NCBI RefSeq assembly: GCF_029893805.1
Contig: NZ_JARXYP010000002.1
Span: 8,370,001-8,434,000 of the forward strand
DNA from: Streptomyces sp. SAI-135
GTDB lineage: Bacteria; Actinomycetota; Actinomycetes; Streptomycetales; Streptomycetaceae
Length of the DNA stretch: 64,000 bases
Direction: 5' to 3'
This document shows positions 26,967 through 35,996 of this stretch, piece by piece. A program made the position numbers and the translations under genes. Position 1 is the stretch's first letter, and each line of letters begins with the position of its first letter. The notes beneath the pieces are model-generated. The model had not been told where the DNA came from, made no database searches, and worked only from the letters and a program-made list of their open reading frames with translations.

Positions 26967-29219
26967 ATGGCCAGTCGAAGGCGAAACAGCCCCAAGGGTG
27001 GTCTGCGCAGACTGGGGGAGTGGTGCGCCCGGCACTTCGTCATCGTCCTGATCGCCTGGCTCGTCGCGCTCGTCGCGCTGCAGACCCTCAACCGGTCCTT
27101 CGGCGGTGACTACTCCGACAACTTCTCCCTGCCCGGCGTCCAGTCCCAGGAGGGCCTCGACGTACTGAAGAAGCACGACCCGGCCGCCGGTGGATACAGC
27201 AGCCAGATCGTCCTGCACGACGGCGACAAGGCGCTCTCCTCCCTCGGCTCGCAGATCTCCACCACCGTCAGCGATCTCCAGAAGCTGCCGCACGTCCTGT
27301 CGGCGCAGAACCCGCTGTCCACGTCCGCCTCGAAGGTCGGCCCGCTGTCCTCGGACGGCAAGACGGCGTACATCACGGTCCGCTTCGACGTCCAGCCCTC
27401 CACCCTCGGCGACGGCTACCTGCACGGGGTCGACGACGCCGTGCAGCCACTGCGCTCGGCAGGGGCCGACGTCGAGTACGGCGGACCCCTCGGCGAACTC
27501 GCCCGGCCGGACGCCGACGACAGAGTGAGCGAGCTGATCGGGTTCGCGGTGGCGATCGTCGTGCTGCTCGTCGGGTTCGGCAGCGTGATCGCCGCCGGGA
27601 TCCCCTTGGTCACCGCGCTGATCAGTGTGGTCGGGGGACTCGCGTGCCTGGGCCTGCTGGCCTCCGCGTTCAGCTTCGCGACCGTCTCGCCCACCCTGGC
27701 CACGATGATCGGACTCGGCGTCGGGATCGACTACGCACTCTTCCAGATCACCCGCCACCGGCAGAGCCTGATGGACGGGAAGGATCCGGTGCGCGCTGCG
27801 GGCGGGGCCACCGCCACCAGCGGCCGAGCCGTCCTGGTCTCCGGCTGCACGGTGATCATCGCCCTGGCCGGACTGTCCGCGTCCGGGGTGGGGTTCATCG
27901 GCAATCTCGGTCTCGCCGCCGCCGTGACGGTCGTCTCCGCCGTCCTGGGCGCCCTGACCCTGGTCCCCGCCCTGCTGGGGCTGATCGGCAGCCGCATCGA
28001 CCGCTACCGGGTCAAGCGACCCGTGGCCGAGACCGGCGCCGCCGAGGGCGAGAGCCCGCAGGGGACCTGGCACCGGTACGCCCAACGGGTCGAGCGGCGG
28101 CCGTGGCGCTACCTGGCCGCGGGCGTGACCACCGTGGTCGTCCTCGCCATCCCGGTCTTCTCCATCCAGCTGGGCCACATCGGCGACGGCGCCGACCCCA
28201 CCTCCTTCACCGACCGGCGGGCCTACGACCTGATGACCGACGCCTTCGGCCCCGGCTCCAACGGCCCGCTCACCGTCGTCGTCGACCAGACGTCCGTACC
28301 GTCCTCCCAGCGCTCCGACCTGTCCTCCAGGGCGCAGAAGACCCTCGACGGCGTGTCCGGCGCCGCCGTGGTCACCCCGCTGACGCCCACCAAGGACGGG
28401 GACGTGCTGCTCTCCACGGTCTACTCCAAGGAGTCCCCGCAGAGCGCCACCACCACCGACCTCACCAACCGCCTGGTCGACACCACCCTGCCCGCCGCCG
28501 TCTCCGGAACCGACGCCAAGGGGTACGTCACCGGCACGACCGCCGCCCAGGTCGACTTCCGCGACATCGTCTCGAGCCGGCTGCCGCTGATCATCGGCGT
28601 GGTCGTCGCCCTCGCCTTCCTGATCATCCTCGCGGTCTTCCGTGGACTGCTCGTCGCCGTGAAGGCAGCCGTCCTCAACGTCCTGTCGATCGCCGCCTCC
28701 TACGGCGTCGTCGTCGCCGTCTTCCAGTGGGGCTGGGGCGGCCCCGCGCTCGGCGTCTCCGGCAAGGTGCCCATCGAGAGCTATGTGCCGATGATGATGT
28801 TCGCGATCATCTTCGGGCTGAGCATGGACTACGAGATCTTCCTGCTCTCCCGGGTGCACGAGGCCTGGCTGCGCACCGGCGACGCCAAGGCGTCCGTCGC
28901 CCACGCCCTGGAGATCACCGCCCGGGTCATCACCTGCGCGGCACTGATCATGGTGAGCGTCTTCGCCGCGTTCATCGTCAGCGACAACATCGTGGTCAAG
29001 ATGCTCGGACTCGGCCTCGCGGTGAGCGTGCTGATCGACGCGACCGTCGTACGGCTGCTCATGGTCCCTGCCGTGATGACCCTGCTGGGCCGGCACGCCT
29101 GGTGGACACCGCGGTGGCTGGACCGGATCCTCCCGCACATCGACGCCGAGGGGGAGCACGAGGCGGACGGGGCGGTCAGCGGGGTTCCGGGGCCGCGGGC
29201 GCGAGAACGAGCATCGTGA
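26967..29219 (+). CDS. MMPL-family RND transporter
   Basis: 750 residues. A first helix (FVIVLIAWLVALVALQ), a large outside domain, five helices, a second outside domain and another five or so helices give the usual MMPL plan. GVGIDYALFQITRHRQ in the first half and FGLSMDYEIFLLSRVHEAW in the second carry the proton-relay Asp-Tyr motifs. It probably exports a lipid or hydrophobic metabolite using the proton gradient. The last 44 bp overlap the convergent phosphatase gene. Confidence 0.88.
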   Translation: MASRRRNSPKGGLRRLGEWCARHFVIVLIAWLVALVALQTLNRSFGGDYSDNFSLPGVQSQEGLDVLKKHDPAAGGYSSQIVLHDGDKALSSLGSQISTTVSDLQKLPHVLSAQNPLSTSASKVGPLSSDGKTAYITVRFDVQPSTLGDGYLHGVDDAVQPLRSAGADVEYGGPLGELARPDADDRVSELIGFAVAIVVLLVGFGSVIAAGIPLVTALISVVGGLACLGLLASAFSFATVSPTLATMIGLGVGIDYALFQITRHRQSLMDGKDPVRAAGGATATSGRAVLVSGCTVIIALAGLSASGVGFIGNLGLAAAVTVVSAVLGALTLVPALLGLIGSRIDRYRVKRPVAETGAAEGESPQGTWHRYAQRVERRPWRYLAAGVTTVVVLAIPVFSIQLGHIGDGADPTSFTDRRAYDLMTDAFGPGSNGPLTVVVDQTSVPSSQRSDLSSRAQKTLDGVSGAAVVTPLTPTKDGDVLLSTVYSKESPQSATTTDLTNRLVDTTLPAAVSGTDAKGYVTGTTAAQVDFRDIVSSRLPLIIGVVVALAFLIILAVFRGLLVAVKAAVLNVLSIAASYGVVVAVFQWGWGGPALGVSGKVPIESYVPMMMFAIIFGLSMDYEIFLLSRVHEAWLRTGDAKASVAHALEITARVITCAALIMVSVFAAFIVSDNIVVKMLGLGLAVSVLIDATVVRLLMVPAVMTLLGRHAWWTPRWLDRILPHIDAEGEHEADGAVSGVPGPRARERAS

Positions 29220-30264
29220 CGTCGTCCTGGAGCGCCGGGGCGAAGCGGACGAGGTCGGCCCAGACCCGCTCGACGAGGTCCGGCAGGTCCCCCGCGAACC
29301 CGGTGATCCGGTCGAGCAGCGGATAGAAGGCCCCGTCGGCGTCCCGGGCCTCCCAGACGCCGTCCGAGGCCAGGAAGAGCAGGTCACCGGGGAGCAGCGG
29401 AACCAAGACCCCGGTCGGCGGCGAGGCGTCGGACAGGCCCAGGCCGAGCGGGGTGCCCACCGGCACGGCGAGCTCCACGGCCTGCCCGTCGCGGAGCAGG
29501 ACCGGGCCGGCCTGCCCGCACGCCACGACCCGTACGGCCGTGGCGCCGGGGGCGAACTCCAGCACCACCGCCGTGGCGAACAGCTCCGAGTGCCGTACGG
29601 CCGCGGAGTCCACCACCAGCCGGCGGTCCAGCCGCGCGGCCACCGACTCGGGGTCCGGCCGGTCCAGCACCGCCTCCCGGAAGGCCCCGAGCAGCGAGGC
29701 GACGGTGGCGACGGCCGACAGCCCGTGCCCCTGCACATCGCCCATCACCGCGCGCACCCCGCGGGGCCCCTCCCGCACATCGAAGAAGTCGCCCCCGACC
29801 AGCGTCCCGCGCTGCGCGGCCCGGTACAGCCCCGCACACCGCACGCCCGCCACCCGTTCCGGCAACGGCGGCACGACGGCCCGCTGCGCGGCCTCCGCGA
29901 CCGCGCGCTCGGTCACCAGCTGGGCGTCGCGCCGGCTGCGCACGAACGAGACGAGGACACTGAGCGCCGCGACGAAACCGACGGTCAGCAGGTCCGTGCT
30001 GCCCGGATCGTTCAGCCGGAACGCCGGCACGTTCAGCACGACAAGGACCAGTGCGCCGAGTACGGCGGTCGCCAGCGGTCCGTAGGACAGCACGGCCAGC
30101 GGCGGGATGGCGCCCAGCAGGAACCCGATGTCGAGCGGATCAGGGCTCGCGAGAGTGGCCACGCACACCCCCGCCAGCAGCGCGGCGGGCAGCACCCGCA
30201 CCCAGCCGGGCGGCGGTGCGCCCCGCAGCCAGCTCCGCCGGTCCCGGTCGCGCGCTCCGCTCAC
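29176..30264 (-). CDS. Membrane PP2C/SpoIIE-type serine phosphatase
   Basis: 362 residues. The N-terminal 100 or so residues hold about four membrane helices, then a short linker helix and a SpoIIE/PP2C domain. The metal-binding aspartates are visible in LVGGDFFDVRE, VMGDVQGHGLSAVATVASLL and FLASDGVWEARD, with QDDVTMLVLAP at the end. It likely dephosphorylates an anti-sigma-factor antagonist in a partner-switch pathway, sensing a membrane signal. No cognate kinase or antagonist is adjacent. The 3' end overlaps the MMPL gene by 44 bp on the opposite strand. Confidence 0.85.
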   Translation of the reverse strand: MSGARDRDRRSWLRGAPPPGWVRVLPAALLAGVCVATLASPDPLDIGFLLGAIPPLAVLSYGPLATAVLGALVLVVLNVPAFRLNDPGSTDLLTVGFVAALSVLVSFVRSRRDAQLVTERAVAEAAQRAVVPPLPERVAGVRCAGLYRAAQRGTLVGGDFFDVREGPRGVRAVMGDVQGHGLSAVATVASLLGAFREAVLDRPDPESVAARLDRRLVVDSAAVRHSELFATAVVLEFAPGATAVRVVACGQAGPVLLRDGQAVELAVPVGTPLGLGLSDASPPTGVLVPLLPGDLLFLASDGVWEARDADGAFYPLLDRITGFAGDLPDLVERVWADLVRFAPALQDDVTMLVLAPAAPEPR

Positions 30265-30311
30265 ACCACCACGCTGCTACGACCCGCCCGGACCCGCACG
30301 CCGAACCGGTC

Positions 30312-31502
30312 CTAGAACGGGGTGAGCGTCAGCCGGATCCCCGTCGGAGCCGTGTCCTGGACGTAGGAGGCGAAGTCGGCCACGTCGTCGAAGGCGAAGC
30401 CGTACGCCTTGCCGTCCGCCGTGGCCGCGTGCATGGCCTTGGCGTAGTGGTTGGTGAGCGCGGTCCGGTAGAAGGCGGCGGGGTCGGTGGCAGGCTGGGC
30501 GGCGGAGCTCACCAGCGTCGATCGGTTGAACCCGGCACCGAGCACCGCGGCGACCGGGCCGGTCGTGCCGTCGTTGGGAGCGGCGAGCGTGCCGTCGCAG
30601 AAGAGCACGTCCCGGGTCGACGGGCGGGCGAAGGAGACCTGCCCGGGCCCGGTGAACACCAACTGCTCTCCGCGCACCCGGCCGGTGAAGGCGCCCGCGT
30701 TCGTGGTGACGGTCAGGTCCCTGCCGGTGTACATGCTCCACACCTCGTCGATCTGAGGCGCGAAATAGTCCGCCGGGAACAGGCCGGCGTCCAGACCGTG
30801 ACCCGGCGCGATGACACGTGTGTCGTCCACGACGAGGGGTGCGAACTCCTCGACCTCGCGCACGGCGGCGAAGGCACCGGCCCGCCCGGAGGCGCGCAGG
30901 GTGCCCGTCGTCTGGTCCTGTGCGCCGGTGAGCCGGATGCTCAGCGGCACACTGAACATGTCCACCATCGTCGTGTTGCAGAACATGCCCGCCGCGTTGT
31001 AGGTGAACTCGGCACAGTCGTGCAGCACCGGGTAGTTGGGGTCCGAGGCCACCCAGCCGGCCGGGTACTGGAGGGCGGGATTGCCGTTGCCGTCGGTGAC
31101 CACCTTGAACTTCAGCTTCGCGCCCAGGGACACGTAGATCCGGCCGGACAGATAGGGGAGCGACAGAGTGGTCCCGCCGCTTCCGGCCAGCGGGATCGCG
31201 TAGTCGGTGTAGCCGTCGGCGCCGTTGTCGGAGAGGGCGACCGGAGCGAGTGTGCCGTCCGGAGTGACGCGGACCTGCCTGCCGTCCTGGTTGCCCACGA
31301 TGTAGACGTGGACGTTGGCGTTGTCGAAGGCGCCGGTGTCGTTGACGACGGTCAGCGGCAGCGAGCCGGCCGCCTTGGCGCGGTCGCTGTCCGCGAGGGC
31401 GTGGGGGGCCAGGGCGGCGACGGCGGGCGCGGCGGCCATCGCGCCGCCGAGGGCGAAGAGGACCTTGCGGCGACCGAGCGGACGCTGGTGACGAGGTGTC
31501 AT
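30312..31502 (-). CDS. Exported glycoside hydrolase family 64 beta-1,3-glucanase
   Basis: 396 residues. LGRRKVLFALGGAMAAAPAVAA is a Tat-like signal ending in an ALA site. The thaumatin-like N-terminal strand LPLTVVNDTGAFDNANVHVY and the later DCAEFTYNAAGMFCNTTMVDMF with the conserved FCNTT/MVD acidic region fit GH64. EVEEFAPLVVDDTRVI follows. These enzymes release long laminari-oligosaccharides (mainly pentaose) from beta-1,3-glucan such as fungal cell walls. The ATG is preceded by a GGAG-type Shine-Dalgarno and, 23-36 bp upstream, a perfect LacI-type palindrome, so expression is probably sugar-induced. No carbohydrate-binding module is present. Confidence 0.85.
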   Translation of the reverse strand: MTPRHQRPLGRRKVLFALGGAMAAAPAVAALAPHALADSDRAKAAGSLPLTVVNDTGAFDNANVHVYIVGNQDGRQVRVTPDGTLAPVALSDNGADGYTDYAIPLAGSGGTTLSLPYLSGRIYVSLGAKLKFKVVTDGNGNPALQYPAGWVASDPNYPVLHDCAEFTYNAAGMFCNTTMVDMFSVPLSIRLTGAQDQTTGTLRASGRAGAFAAVREVEEFAPLVVDDTRVIAPGHGLDAGLFPADYFAPQIDEVWSMYTGRDLTVTTNAGAFTGRVRGEQLVFTGPGQVSFARPSTRDVLFCDGTLAAPNDGTTGPVAAVLGAGFNRSTLVSSAAQPATDPAAFYRTALTNHYAKAMHAATADGKAYGFAFDDVADFASYVQDTAPTGIRLTLTPF

Positions 31503-31524
31503 GTGGGGGGTCTCCTCGGAGGAA

Positions 31525-31538
31525 TGAGAGCGCTCTCA
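31525..31538. promoter_or_regulatory. LacI-type operator for the GH64 gene
   Basis: TGAGAGCGCTCTCA is a perfect 14-bp palindrome 23 bp upstream of the GH64 start. It differs from the published Streptomyces CebR box (TGGGAGCGCTCCCA) only at symmetric positions 3 and 12. It is very probably bound by a LacI-family repressor such as CebR or a close relative encoded elsewhere. Confidence 0.75.
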
Positions 31539-31737
31539 CGCTGTGGACGAGGCCCGATGGTACGGACGGCGGGCGGCGCGGCCCACCGGACGGACGGCGC
31601 TTAACCCGGCCTTAAGGACCGTTTAAGCGGAGGCAGTTGTACCGGTCCTGTGTCCCCGTAAGCCGGTGGACGATGCTCCCGGAGATCCCGTAACGTGAGC
31701 CGCCACGCCTCGAGACCGACGGAAGGAGGCGAGTGCC

Positions 31738-31794
31738 GTGCAGTCCACCACCCTTCAGCGCTCCCTCTCCGTGGCCCCGGCGTGCTTCGTCTGA
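31738..31794 (+). CDS. Putative 18-residue leader peptide
   Basis: A GTG at 31738 preceded by GAAGGAGG opens a frame of 18 codons that ends at TGA 31794 (MQSTTLQRSLSVAPACFV). The acetyltransferase ATG follows 43 bp later with its own GGAGGAA. The Shine-Dalgarno is stronger than those of many real genes here. Streptomyces commonly place tiny leader ORFs before regulated genes. A single cysteine lies near the end. Whether it attenuates the downstream gene is unknown. Confidence 0.4.
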   Translation: MQSTTLQRSLSVAPACFV

Positions 31795-31837
31795 CCGGGA
31801 GCGCTCCCCGCAGTACGCATCCCGGAGGAATCCACCC

Positions 31838-32734
31838 ATGACCGATCTGGTCGTCCGCGCGCTCGACGAGAGCGACGCCCACCTGTTCGACGCCCTGCCC
31901 GACCCCCTCGGTGCCCGCGACTCGCACCGGCTCACGCACCACCGTCCCGACTGGAAGCGGGTCGCCCTGCGCGACGGCGAGGTCGTGGCGCGCGGCGCCT
32001 GGTGGGGCGGCCCCGACGACACCGCTCCCCTCAACATCAACTGGTTCGACGTGGCGGAGGGGGAGGAGGAGGCCGGTGTCGAACTCCTGCGCAGCGCGCC
32101 CTGGCAGGTCGACCTGGAGATGAACCTGCCCGCGGGCTGGCGCGAGGACCCCGCGCAGCGGGCCGCCGCCGAGGCCCGCTTCGCCGCCGTCCACAAGGCC
32201 GGCTACGAACTCCTGGTCGAGCGGTTCCTGTACCGGTGGACGCCCGAGCAGGGGCTGCCCGAGCGGCCCGGACGGCTGGAGTTCCGTCCCGAGCCGGACG
32301 ACGCGGTCTTCTTCGACCTGCTGCGCCGCATCCACTCCGCCACCCTCGACGCGCACGCCCTCAAGGCCGTCGAGGAAGGCGGACTCGACCGGGCCGCCCA
32401 GGAGGAGCTCGACTTCTTCCACTGGTGCCCCTCGCCCCGCGCGTGGTGGCAGCTCGCGTACACCCCGCAGGGAGACGTCGCCGGGATCCACATTCCCGCC
32501 CACAACCCCTCGGGGCCCTGCGTGGGGTTCATCGGGGTCGTGCCGGAACACCGCGGCCGGGGGTACGCCTACGACCTGCTCGTGGAGTGCACCCACTACC
32601 TCGTCGAGCAGGGCGCCGAGTTCGTCTCCGGCGCGACGGACCGGGGCAACTTCCCCATGGCCGCCAACTTCGCCAAGGCGGGCTACCCCGTCGTACGGGA
32701 ACGCCTGAACTACTGCCGGACGCACACCGCCTGA
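31838..32734 (+). CDS. GNAT-family N-acetyltransferase
   Basis: 298 residues. The C-terminal GNAT domain shows the acetyl-CoA loop VGFIGVVPEHRGRGYAYDLL, followed by GATDRGNFPMAANFAKAGY, which is typical of family motif B. The N-terminal half (residues 1-140) is a less conserved substrate domain. It transfers an acetyl group from acetyl-CoA to an amine. The substrate is unknown. The ATG is chosen because GGAGGAA precedes it. A longer frame from 31733 exists but would read through the leader ORF region. Confidence 0.8.
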   Translation: MTDLVVRALDESDAHLFDALPDPLGARDSHRLTHHRPDWKRVALRDGEVVARGAWWGGPDDTAPLNINWFDVAEGEEEAGVELLRSAPWQVDLEMNLPAGWREDPAQRAAAEARFAAVHKAGYELLVERFLYRWTPEQGLPERPGRLEFRPEPDDAVFFDLLRRIHSATLDAHALKAVEEGGLDRAAQEELDFFHWCPSPRAWWQLAYTPQGDVAGIHIPAHNPSGPCVGFIGVVPEHRGRGYAYDLLVECTHYLVEQGAEFVSGATDRGNFPMAANFAKAGYPVVRERLNYCRTHTA

Positions 32735-32914
32735 GCCTGCGTCCGGTGGTCGGTGCCCGGTGCGGGCGGGGACATCCTGATCGAGGCCGCCGGGCCGCTT
32801 CGTCGCGGGACCTGGATTCGCAGGCGCGCTCCCCGCGCGGTCCCGCGTCGGCGTTCCCGCTCCCCATCGAAGTGCCGTACGGCACGCCGTCCTGCGCGAG
32901 GAGCAGTCGGGGCG

Positions 32915-33814
32915 CTACGTCGTGGGCGTCGCGGTTCCGGCGCCCAGCAGGGTCTCCGCCTCGACGAGGATCTCGGTGACCCGCAGGCCGAACGCGGCGT
33001 CGCAGGCATGGGGGCGGCCGGTGCGGGCGGCGGCCAGCAGGGCGTCGGCCGCCCGGAGCACCGCCGGTACGACACCCTCGGACGACTCCGGGAGCCGGAC
33101 CACTCCGCCGGCGCCCCGCAGCTCCACACCCGCGCCCGCCGCCGCGGGCGGTGCCGTCAGACTGAGCGTCAGGGTGCTCGACGCACCGCCCGTGTGCCGC
33201 AGGACCAGATGAACCGTGTCCCCGGGACCGTGCGCGGCAGCCGCCACCTCGCGGACCTCGCCCAGCACCGGCAGCAGCACCGACAGGGCATGCGGACCCA
33301 CGTCCCACAGGGCGCCCTTCTCCTGCCGCCAGGGCGAGTCGGCGAACGGGCTCTCGCTGGTGAACACCGACCCGAGCCACTCGGCCCGCCCCGTGAACCA
33401 GCCCTGCACGCCCGCCTGTTCCACGATCCACGCCTCGGTCTCGGCGAGGAAGCGCGAGGTGAAGAACACCACCGAGGCGACCCCGGTCTCCCGCGCCGCC
33501 TCGACCACCGCCCGCCCCTGCTCGACCGTCGTGGCAAGGGGCTTGTCCAGCAGCAGATGACACCCCGCCCGCGCGGCCCGCGCCGCGAGAGCGGCCTGCA
33601 CGGCGGGCGGCAGGGCCACGGCGACGGCGTCCACGTCGGCGAGGAGCGCGTCGACATCGTCGTAGGCACGCGTGCCGTGTTCCTCGGCCAGCTCCGTCGC
33701 GGCCTCCGCGCGACGGCCCCACACCCCGACGAAATCCAGCTCCGGATGCGCGCCGAGCGCGGGGGCGTGAGCCATCCTGGCCCAGGGACCGGTGCCGAGC
33801 AGTCCGATGCGCAT
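32915..33814 (-). CDS. Gfo/Idh/MocA-family oxidoreductase
   Basis: 299 residues. RIGLLGTGPWARMAHAPAL is the N-terminal NAD(P)-binding Rossmann motif. LLLDKPLATTVEQGRAVVEA carries the EKP-type motif in the form DKP, with the catalytic lysine. The C-terminal alpha/beta domain binds substrate, usually a sugar, inositol or related polyol. The reaction is a hydride transfer in the cytosol; the substrate is unknown. It converges with the acetyltransferase gene across 180 bp that hold only GC-rich sequence and one 14-bp palindrome. Confidence 0.85.
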   Translation of the reverse strand: MRIGLLGTGPWARMAHAPALGAHPELDFVGVWGRRAEAATELAEEHGTRAYDDVDALLADVDAVAVALPPAVQAALAARAARAGCHLLLDKPLATTVEQGRAVVEAARETGVASVVFFTSRFLAETEAWIVEQAGVQGWFTGRAEWLGSVFTSESPFADSPWRQEKGALWDVGPHALSVLLPVLGEVREVAAAAHGPGDTVHLVLRHTGGASSTLTLSLTAPPAAAGAGVELRGAGGVVRLPESSEGVVPAVLRAADALLAAARTGRPHACDAAFGLRVTEILVEAETLLGAGTATPTT

Positions 33815-34072
33815 GCCGTCGCCTCTCTGTCCTCACTACCGAATGTCATGGTGACCGGGTTGGATCACCGTGCCGGTCGAGGCGAGGGTGTCACACGGAC
33901 GGAGCGCACACGCAACCCCGTCTCGTCCCCCGGCCGGGACGGTCGGCGGGGTCCTCGATTCAGCAGTTCCGTCGCTGAATGCGTTCTCATTCTTCTATTG
34001 GACCTCCGGAGGGTGCGGCGCCAGGCTGAGGAGAGCCCAGATCCGCGTGGCAGGCGAAAGAGGTCCGAGGTC

Positions 34073-34930
34073 ATGCACACCCGCCGTATCGGTGATGTCG
34101 AAGTGAGCGCGATCGGTCTGGGCGCCATGCCCATGTCCATCGAGGGGCGGCCGGACGAGGAACGCTCCGTCGCCACCGTCCACGCCGCGCTCGACGCGGG
34201 CGTGACCCTGATCGACACCGCCGACGCCTACCACCGCGACGCCCACGAGGTCGGTCACAACGAGACCCTGATCGCCAAGGCCCTCGCCTCCCACGACCGG
34301 GGCAAGGACGTCCTCGTCGCCACGAAGGGCGGGCATCTGCGTCCCGGCGACGGCAGCTGGACGCTCGACGGCAGTCCCCGGCACCTGAAGGAGGCCTGCG
34401 AGGCCTCGCTGAGCCGGCTGGGGGTGGAGGCGATCGGGCTCTACCAGTTCCACCGGCCCGACCCCCGCGTCCCCTACGAGGAGTCCGTCGGCGCCGTCCG
34501 CGACCTCCTGGACGAGGGCAAGATCCTCCAGGCGGGCATCTCCAACGCGAACCCCGACCAGATCCGGCTGGCCGACGAGATCCTCGGCGGTCGACTGGTC
34601 TCCGTGCAGAACCAGTTCTCCCCGGCCTTCCGCTCCAGCGAACCGGAGCTGCGCCTGTGCGACGAACTCGGTATCGCCTTCCTGCCCTGGAGCCCTCTCG
34701 GCGGTATCTCCCGGGCGGGTGAACTGGGCTCGGCGCACGCCCCGTTCGCGCGGATCGCCGAGAAGCACGGGGTGAGCCCCCAGCAGGTCTGCCTGGCCTG
34801 GATGCTCGCCAAGTCGCCGGTGGTGGTGCCGATCCCGGGCTCCAGCCGGCCCGAGACGATCCGGGACTCGCTGGCCGCGGCCGATCTCGTGCTCACCGCG
34901 GACGAACTCGCGGAGCTGGACGCCGCCTGA
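34073..34930 (+). CDS. Aldo/keto reductase
   Basis: 285 residues. VSAIGLGAMPMS opens the barrel. LIDTADAYHRDAHEVGHNE carries the catalytic Asp and Tyr, VLVATKGG the lysine, and LYQFHRPDP the histidine, so the tetrad is complete. VVPIPGSSRPETIRDSLAA near the C-terminus binds the NADPH phosphate. It reduces an aldehyde or ketone with NADPH. The ATG follows AAAGAGG. Nothing in the neighbourhood fixes the substrate. Confidence 0.88.
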   Translation: MHTRRIGDVEVSAIGLGAMPMSIEGRPDEERSVATVHAALDAGVTLIDTADAYHRDAHEVGHNETLIAKALASHDRGKDVLVATKGGHLRPGDGSWTLDGSPRHLKEACEASLSRLGVEAIGLYQFHRPDPRVPYEESVGAVRDLLDEGKILQAGISNANPDQIRLADEILGGRLVSVQNQFSPAFRSSEPELRLCDELGIAFLPWSPLGGISRAGELGSAHAPFARIAEKHGVSPQQVCLAWMLAKSPVVVPIPGSSRPETIRDSLAAADLVLTADELAELDAA

Positions 34931-35030
34931 CCCCTCGTGCACCCGCGCGGACTGGCACCGGCGGACCTGGTGTCCCTAGGATGGACTCCCTGTCCTGCCG
35001 GGCCAGTTGGCGGCACAAGCTGGGGGAAGA

Positions 35031-35849
35031 ATGAGCACCGGTAAGAAGCTGTCCACGTCGATCGACGCCTCGGTCCCCACGGCCGCGCGCATGTACGACC
35101 ACTACCTCGGCGGCAAGGACAACTACGCGGCCGACCGGGCCGCCTGCGAGGAGCTCGACAAGGTCGTCCCGAGCACCCGCAGACTCGCCGTGAACAACCG
35201 TCGCTTCCTCCAGCGGGTGGTGCGCACGCTCTCGGCGGAGTACGGCATCCGGCAGTACCTCGACCACGGCTCCGGCCTGCCCACCCAGGACAACGTCCAC
35301 CAGGTCGCCCAGCGCATCGACCCCACCACCCACGTGGTCTACGTCGACAACGACCCGATGGTCCTCGTCCACGGCCGGGCGCTGCTGGAGCAGGACGAGC
35401 GGACCGCCGTCATCCACGCGGACATGCGGGAGACCGACGAGATCTTCGGCCACGAGGACACCCGGCGGCTCATCGACTTCTCGCAGCCCGTCGCCGTGCT
35501 GTTCAACTCGGTCATGCACTGCATCCCGGACAGTGAGACGAACGGGCCGGCCGCCCTGGCCCGCCGGGTGCGCGAGCGGCTCGCACCCGGCAGCTTCATG
35601 GTGATGTGCCAGCTGGTCAGCGAGGAGCCCGAGGTCCGCGCGTTCGTCACCGACTTCATGGACAAGGCGACCCAGGGCCACTGGGGCCGGGTCCGCCAGG
35701 AGAAGGATGTCGCCGAGTGGTTCGAGGGCCTGGAGATCCTCGACCCGGGCCTCGTCGAGGTCTCCACCTGGCGCCCCGACTCCGAGGTTGCCCCCCGCCA
35801 GCTCACCCACGAGTGGATCGAGTTCGGCGGCGTCGGCCGCCTCCCCTGA
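35031..35849 (+). CDS. DUF574-family S-adenosylmethionine methyltransferase
   Basis: 272 residues. The family block ARMYDHYLGGKDNYAADR is at residues 20-37. YLDHGSGLPTQDNVHQVAQ with VVYVDNDPMVLVHGRALL forms the SAM-binding Rossmann half. HCIPD and later AEWFEGLEILDPGLVEV complete the pattern. The family is expanded in Streptomyces and its substrates are largely unknown. It often neighbours XRE/DUF397 regulator pairs, as here (XRE gene 147 bp away, convergent). ATG follows GGGGGAAG. Confidence 0.88.
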   Translation: MSTGKKLSTSIDASVPTAARMYDHYLGGKDNYAADRAACEELDKVVPSTRRLAVNNRRFLQRVVRTLSAEYGIRQYLDHGSGLPTQDNVHQVAQRIDPTTHVVYVDNDPMVLVHGRALLEQDERTAVIHADMRETDEIFGHEDTRRLIDFSQPVAVLFNSVMHCIPDSETNGPAALARRVRERLAPGSFMVMCQLVSEEPEVRAFVTDFMDKATQGHWGRVRQEKDVAEWFEGLEILDPGLVEVSTWRPDSEVAPRQLTHEWIEFGGVGRLP

Positions 35850-35996
35850 CCCGAGACGCACGCCCCCGGCGCGACCTGGGCCGGTCCGCGCCAGGGGCGC
35901 ACACCTGTCGGCGGGAGCGCGTTCCGAGCGCCCACGCCGGTCGGTTCCTGGCTCGCGGACGGACGCCGGCGGTGCTCCGGGCGGCCGACGGGGCCG

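Noticed and set aside
24507..29738. A 1743-codon open frame antisense to the transhydrogenase, sulfite oxidase and MMPL genes.
   Set aside because: Composition is arginine/glycine/proline shadow of GC-rich codons, with no domain, and it runs against several clear genes.
32872..32885. Perfect palindrome GTGCCGTACGGCAC.
   Set aside because: Lies between convergent genes, no loop for a terminator and no promoter for an operator; likely chance in GC-rich DNA.
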